From positions 78,218 through 142,217 of the forward strand of contig NZ_FMAY01000012.1 in NCBI RefSeq assembly GCF_900094925.1: a stretch of 64,000 nt of DNA, read 5' to 3'. This DNA comes from Kosakonia oryzendophytica (lineage in GTDB: Bacteria > Pseudomonadota > Gammaproteobacteria > Enterobacterales > Enterobacteriaceae). A model generated the notes under the pieces. That model ran no database searches. It was not told the DNA's origin and saw nothing but the letters and a program-made list of their open reading frames with translations. Each line of letters starts with the position of its first letter. Position 1 is the stretch's first letter. The position numbers and the translations under genes are program-made. Below are positions 60,106 through 64,000 of this stretch, in pieces.

Positions 60106-60833
60106 CCAAACTGATCCGCCCGGACTGGCCGCAACCCAAGAATGTTGCAGCCTGTAGCTCGACACGTATTGGTGGCGTTAGCCTGCCGCCTTATGACTCC
60201 CTGAATCTCGGTGCACATTGCGGTGACGATCTCCTTCTGGTGGAGGAAAACCGTAAGCGCATGTTTGCGGAAGGTGGTTTACCGTCTAAACCTGTGTGGC
60301 TTGAACAGGTGCACGGCACCGATGTGCTGAAACTCAACGGTGAGCCTTATACCTCGAAGCGGGCGGATGCCTCCTACAGTAACACCCCGGGTACCGTTTG
60401 TGCGGTGATGACTGCTGACTGTCTGCCGGTTCTCTTTTGTAATCGCGAAGGAACGGAAGTTGCCGCTGCGCATGCGGGGTGGCGTGGTTTATGCGCGGGT
60501 ATACTGGAAGAGACGGTCGCGTGTTTTGCTGATAAGCCGGAAAATGTGCTGGCGTGGTTTGGTCCGGCGATTGGCCCGCAAGCCTTTGAAGTTGGCCCGG
60601 AAGTCAGGGAGGCGTTTATGGCCCATGATCCCCGTGCTGATGACGCCTTTCGCCCGGTTGGGGAAAAGTTTTTTGCGGATATCTACCAGCTTGCGCGCCA
60701 GCGGTTGGCAAGCGCAGGCGTGGAGCATGTGTTTGGCGGCGATCGCTGTACTTTTAGCCAACCGGAGGATTTTTTCTCCTATCGCCGGGACAAGGTCACC
60801 GGGCGTATGGCAAGTTTCATTTGGCTGATATAA
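60102..60833 (+). CDS. pgeF: Polyphenol oxidase-family peptidoglycan editing factor
   Basis: The 243-aa protein (MTKLIRPDWPQPKNVAACSSTRIGG ... VMTADCLPVLFCNREG, AAAHAGWRGLCAGI, GPAIGPQAFEVG) is the laccase-domain YfiH family with conserved Cys/His metal ligands. In E. coli it prevents L-Ser replacing L-Ala in wall precursors. Translationally coupled with rluD. Confidence 0.96.
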   Translation: MTKLIRPDWPQPKNVAACSSTRIGGVSLPPYDSLNLGAHCGDDLLLVEENRKRMFAEGGLPSKPVWLEQVHGTDVLKLNGEPYTSKRADASYSNTPGTVCAVMTADCLPVLFCNREGTEVAAAHAGWRGLCAGILEETVACFADKPENVLAWFGPAIGPQAFEVGPEVREAFMAHDPRADDAFRPVGEKFFADIYQLARQRLASAGVEHVFGGDRCTFSQPEDFFSYRRDKVTGRMASFIWLI

Positions 60834-60895
60834 CCTAACGAATCAAGACGATCCAGTACGCGTAAGTTTTCTTTCGCATAATTCAGGTCATTCAC

Positions 60896-60923
60896 CTTGA
60901 ATAATTGAGGGATGACCTCATTT
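60896..60923 (+). promoter_or_regulatory. Sigma-32 promoter of clpB
   Basis: CTTGAA (60896-60901), a 14-base spacer and CCTCATTT (60916-60923) fit the heat-shock consensus, 40 bases before clpB. The E. coli clpB promoter has the same layout. Confidence 0.85.
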
Positions 60924-60962
60924 AATCTCCAGTAGCAATTTTGACCTGTTATGGGAGGAGTT

Positions 60963-63536
60963 ATGCGTCTGGATCGTCTTACTAATAAATTCCAGCTTGC
61001 TCTTGCCGATGCCCAGTCGCTCGCACTGGGGCAAGACAACCAATTTATCGAACCTCTTCATTTAATGAGCGCCTTGCTGAATCAGGAAGGGGGTTCGATT
61101 CATCCTTTATTGACCTCTGCCGGCGTGAACGCTGGCCAGTTACGTACCGCCATTGAACAGGCGTTAAGCCGCTTACCGCAGGTGGAAGGCACCGGCGGCG
61201 ATGTGCAGCCTTCTCAGGATCTGGTTCGTATGCTTAATCTTTGCGACAAACTGGCGCAAAAGCGGAGTGACAACTTTATTTCGTCAGAACTTTTTGTTCT
61301 GGCTGCGCTTGATTCACGTGGCACGCTAACTGATTTGCTGAAATCCGCTGGTGCAACAACCGCCAATGTGACTCAGGCGATAGATCAAATGCGTGGGGGA
61401 GAAAACGTGAACGATCAGGGGGCCGAAGACCAACGTCAGGCCTTGAAAAAATTCACTGTCGATCTGACCGAGCGCGCCGAACAAGGCAAGCTCGATCCGG
61501 TTATCGGTCGTGATGAAGAGATCCGCCGTACTATTCAGGTACTGCAGCGCCGGACGAAAAACAACCCGGTATTGATTGGTGAGCCAGGCGTTGGTAAGAC
61601 TGCCATCGTTGAAGGTTTGGCGCAGCGTATCGTCAATGGCGAAGTACCGGAAGGGCTGAAAGGGCGTCGCGTGCTGTCGCTGGACATGGGGGCGCTCGTT
61701 GCCGGGGCAAAATACCGCGGTGAGTTCGAAGAGCGTTTAAAAGGTGTGCTTAACGATCTGGCGAAACAAGAAGGCAACGTCATCCTGTTTATTGACGAAC
61801 TTCACACGATGGTGGGCGCAGGGAAAGCCGACGGGGCGATGGACGCCGGTAACATGTTGAAACCTGCGCTGGCGCGTGGTGAACTTCATTGTGTGGGGGC
61901 AACCACACTGGATGAATATCGTCAGTTTATTGAAAAAGATGCTGCGCTGGAACGTCGTTTCCAGAAAGTGTTGGTCGCAGAACCTTCGGTGGAAGATACC
62001 ATTGCCATCTTGCGTGGTCTGAAAGAGCGTTATGAATTGCACCATCACGTGCAGATCACTGACCCGGCGATTGTGGCGGCGGCAACGCTGTCACACCGTT
62101 ATATTGCCGATCGCCAGTTGCCGGACAAAGCCATTGACTTGATTGATGAAGCTGCATCAAGCATCCGTATGCAGATTGACTCGAAACCGGAAGAGCTGGA
62201 CCGTCTTGATCGCCGTATTATTCAGCTCAAGCTGGAACAGCGGGCGCTGATGAAAGAGTCAGATGAAGCCAGTAAAAAGCGTCTCGACATGCTTAATGAA
62301 GAGCTGGAGGATAAAGAACGCCAGTACTCAACTTTAGAAGAAGAGTGGAAGGCCGAAAAAGCGTCGCTTTCCGGAACGCAGACCATCAAATCGGAGCTGG
62401 AGCAGGCGAAAATTGCGATGGAACAGGCGCGCCGTAATGGTGACCTGGGGCGTATGTCGGAATTGCAGTACGGTAAAATTCCGGCGCTCGAAAAACAGCT
62501 GGCTGCGGCTACACAGGCGGAAGGCAAAACCATGCGTTTGTTACGTAACCGCGTAACCGATGCGGAAATTGCTGAAGTACTGGCGCGTTGGACCGGTATT
62601 CCGGTGGCACGGATGATGGAAGGCGAACGTGAAAAATTGCTGCGCATGGAGCATGATCTGCATCATCGGGTGATTGGTCAGGATGAAGCCGTTGAAGCGG
62701 TATCGAATGCGATCCGCCGCAGCCGTGCGGGGTTGTCAGATCCTAATCGTCCGATTGGCTCGTTCCTGTTCCTTGGGCCAACCGGGGTGGGGAAAACCGA
62801 GTTGTGCAAAACACTGGCGAATTTTATGTTCGACAGTGACGATGCGATGGTGCGTATCGATATGTCCGAATTTATGGAAAAACACTCCGTCTCACGTCTG
62901 GTGGGGGCGCCTCCGGGATATGTCGGCTACGAAGAGGGCGGTTACCTGACCGAAGCGGTGCGTCGTCGCCCTTACTCCGTCATCCTGCTGGATGAAGTGG
63001 AAAAAGCGCACCCGGATGTGTTCAACATCTTATTGCAAGTACTGGATGACGGACGATTGACGGATGGGCAAGGCAGAACCGTGGATTTCCGTAATACGGT
63101 GGTCATTATGACATCTAACCTGGGTTCTGACCTGATTCAGGAGCGTTTTGGCGATCTTGATTATGGCCATATGAAAGAACTGGTATTGGGTGTCGTTAGC
63201 CAGAATTTCCGCCCGGAATTCATTAACCGTATTGATGAGGTGGTTGTGTTTCATCCTCTGGGTGAGAAACATATTGCTTCTATTGCGCAGATCCAACTGC
63301 AACGTTTGTACAAACGCCTGGAAGAACGTGGCTATACGGTGACGATTTCTGAAGAAGCGCTGAAACTGCTGAGTGCGAATGGTTACGATCCAGTGTATGG
63401 GGCTCGTCCGCTGAAACGCGCCATCCAGCAGCAAATCGAGAACCCGCTTGCGCAGCAAATTCTCTCCGGTGAGCTGATTCCGGGGAAAACGGTTGAGCTG
63501 GTAGTGAAAAACAATCGTATTGTGGCAGTGCAGTAA
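60963..63536 (+). CDS. clpB: Disaggregase ClpB
   Basis: The 857-aa protein starts [20 protein letters not shown] at 60963 after GGGAGGAGTT, matching E. coli. In order: the N domain (1-145), AAA1 (GEPGVGKT near 206), the M-domain coiled coil (410-520, [21 protein letters not shown]), AAA2 (GPTGVGKT near 605) and the small C-terminal domain. It works with DnaK and GrpE to dissolve aggregates. An internal start near codon 149 may give the short form known in E. coli. Confidence 0.98.
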   Translation: MRLDRLTNKFQLALADAQSLALGQDNQFIEPLHLMSALLNQEGGSIHPLLTSAGVNAGQLRTAIEQALSRLPQVEGTGGDVQPSQDLVRMLNLCDKLAQKRSDNFISSELFVLAALDSRGTLTDLLKSAGATTANVTQAIDQMRGGENVNDQGAEDQRQALKKFTVDLTERAEQGKLDPVIGRDEEIRRTIQVLQRRTKNNPVLIGEPGVGKTAIVEGLAQRIVNGEVPEGLKGRRVLSLDMGALVAGAKYRGEFEERLKGVLNDLAKQEGNVILFIDELHTMVGAGKADGAMDAGNMLKPALARGELHCVGATTLDEYRQFIEKDAALERRFQKVLVAEPSVEDTIAILRGLKERYELHHHVQITDPAIVAAATLSHRYIADRQLPDKAIDLIDEAASSIRMQIDSKPEELDRLDRRIIQLKLEQRALMKESDEASKKRLDMLNEELEDKERQYSTLEEEWKAEKASLSGTQTIKSELEQAKIAMEQARRNGDLGRMSELQYGKIPALEKQLAAATQAEGKTMRLLRNRVTDAEIAEVLARWTGIPVARMMEGEREKLLRMEHDLHHRVIGQDEAVEAVSNAIRRSRAGLSDPNRPIGSFLFLGPTGVGKTELCKTLANFMFDSDDAMVRIDMSEFMEKHSVSRLVGAPPGYVGYEEGGYLTEAVRRRPYSVILLDEVEKAHPDVFNILLQVLDDGRLTDGQGRTVDFRNTVVIMTSNLGSDLIQERFGDLDYGHMKELVLGVVSQNFRPEFINRIDEVVVFHPLGEKHIASIAQIQLQRLYKRLEERGYTVTISEEALKLLSANGYDPVYGARPLKRAIQQQIENPLAQQILSGELIPGKTVELVVKNNRIVAVQ

Positions 63537-63550
63537 GTCACAAATATAAG

Positions 63551-63578
63551 AAAACGGGCCCTGCGGGGCTCGTTTTTG
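63551..63578 (+). terminator. clpB terminator
   Basis: AAAACGGGCCC-TGC-GGGGCTCGTTTTT forms a hairpin with a T run 15 bases after clpB. Confidence 0.8.
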
Positions 63579-63660
63579 TTTAAAAACCAGGCAAAAATTC
63601 ACTTTCTCCAGTGGTTTTGCCTGGAAAGTGAGCGAACGGTAACTTTTTTTAAATTAAGGG

Positions 63661-63688
63661 TTGTCAGCCGGAATTAACTCCCTATAAT
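63661..63688 (+). promoter_or_regulatory. rRNA operon promoter P1
   Basis: TTGTCA (63661-63666), a 16-base spacer and TATAAT (63683-63688), followed by GCGCCACCACT, is the P1 pattern of enterobacterial rrn operons, with the GC-rich discriminator. The AT-rich stretch 63640-63660 fits an UP element. No gene lies in 63579-63967. Confidence 0.9.
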
Positions 63689-63758
63689 GCGCCACCACTG
63701 ACACGGCACAACGGCAAACACACCGGCCTGTCAGGTGAAGAAATCTGAAAATATTCAG

Positions 63759-63786
63759 TTGACTTCGCAGCGGGAAAGCGTAATAT
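63759..63786 (+). promoter_or_regulatory. rRNA operon promoter P2
   Basis: TTGACT (63759-63764), a 16-base spacer and TAATAT (63781-63786), followed by GCACACCCCGCGCC, is the standard rrn P2 promoter. Confidence 0.9.
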
Positions 63787-63821
63787 GCACACCCCGCGCC
63801 GCAGCGAAAACACAGCGGCAC

Positions 63822-63833
63822 TGCTCTTTAACA
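63822..63833 (+). promoter_or_regulatory. rrn antitermination boxA
   Basis: TGCTCTTTAACA is the E. coli rrn leader boxA, bound by NusB-S10 for antitermination. Confidence 0.9.
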
Positions 63834-63967
63834 ATTTATCAGACAATCTGTGTGGGCACTCAAAGTGACATGGATTCTTGACGTCCACGGACGCTAAATG
63901 AATACCAAGTCTCACGAGTGAACACGTAATTCATTACGAAGTTTAATTCGATGAGCATCAAACTTTT

Positions 63968-64000
63968 AAATTGAAGAGTTTGATCATGGCTCAGATTGAA
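63968..64000 (+). rRNA. 16S rRNA, first 33 bases
   Basis: AAATTGAAGAGTTTGATCAT followed by GGCTCAGATTGAA is the conserved 5' end of enterobacterial 16S rRNA; the gene runs off the window. clpB next to an rRNA operon matches rrnG in E. coli. Confidence 0.97.

Overview
The window comes from a chromosome of the family Enterobacteriaceae. The right-hand core genes match the E. coli order: ssrA, smpB, ratA/ratB, bamE, recN, nadK, grpE, corB, ypjD, ffh, rpsP-rimM-trmD-rplS, aroF-tyrA, pheA, raiA, bamD, rluD-pgeF, clpB and the start of an rRNA operon. Protein lengths are mostly identical to E. coli. Genes absent from E. coli K-12 at these places (an ECF sigma/DsbD-like/peroxiredoxin group, DUF2946 and PepSY genes before aroF, an SMP-30 gene between tyrA and pheA) suggest a relative such as Enterobacter or Kosakonia; that placement is inference.

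Layout. Positions 1-2570 hold the 5' end of an ECF sigma gene, a DsbD-family gene, a periplasmic peroxiredoxin and a DUF1493 gene. Positions 2600-5600 are the debris of an old island at ssrA: a DUF7079-like gene, an internally deleted DUF932 gene, an intact ansB, a broken 3' piece of hemW and an integrase stub fused to it. Positions 5711-18071 are a nearly complete P4-type satellite in the 3' end of ssrA. It has an integrase with arm sites at both ends, a 777-aa alpha primase/helicase, the coupled small genes, a Vis/AlpA regulator, a C4-type antisense RNA, two iteron clusters, a late operon ending in an Ogr/delta zinc finger, and an intact P2/P4 cos site. It carries cargo in two places: a 757-aa protein with a PD-(D/E)XK/NERD-like core between cos and int, and a GH19 hydrolase with a small exported partner near the other end.

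Positions 18050-30300 and 50825-64000 are core chromosome with recognisable control sites: LexA boxes at recN, sigma-32 promoters at grpE and clpB, TyrR boxes at aroF, the pheL attenuator, and rrn P1/P2 with boxA.

Positions 30373-50814 hold a P2-like prophage between rplS and aroF. It keeps integrase, a CI repressor with a duplicated DNA-binding domain, a Cox-like regulator, replication protein A, the lysis genes and a nearly complete contractile-tail module (X, R, V, W, J, I, H/G, FI, FII, E/E', T, U, D) with Ogr. It lacks every head, portal and terminase gene (Q, P, O, N, M, L), gpS, and any visible cos at the expected place. There are three tail-fibre genes, two in cassettes with their own late-promoter motif, chaperone and terminator. 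A consensus LexA box precedes a 61-aa gene, and a perfect dyad precedes ogr. Together this looks like an SOS-inducible, R-type tailocin-like element derived from a P2 phage. It sits about 12 kb from a packageable P4 satellite that it could not supply with heads.

The strongest candidates for something new are this headless prophage with its multi-fibre cassettes, the nuclease-like satellite cargo gene, and the GH19 effector/immunity-like pair.
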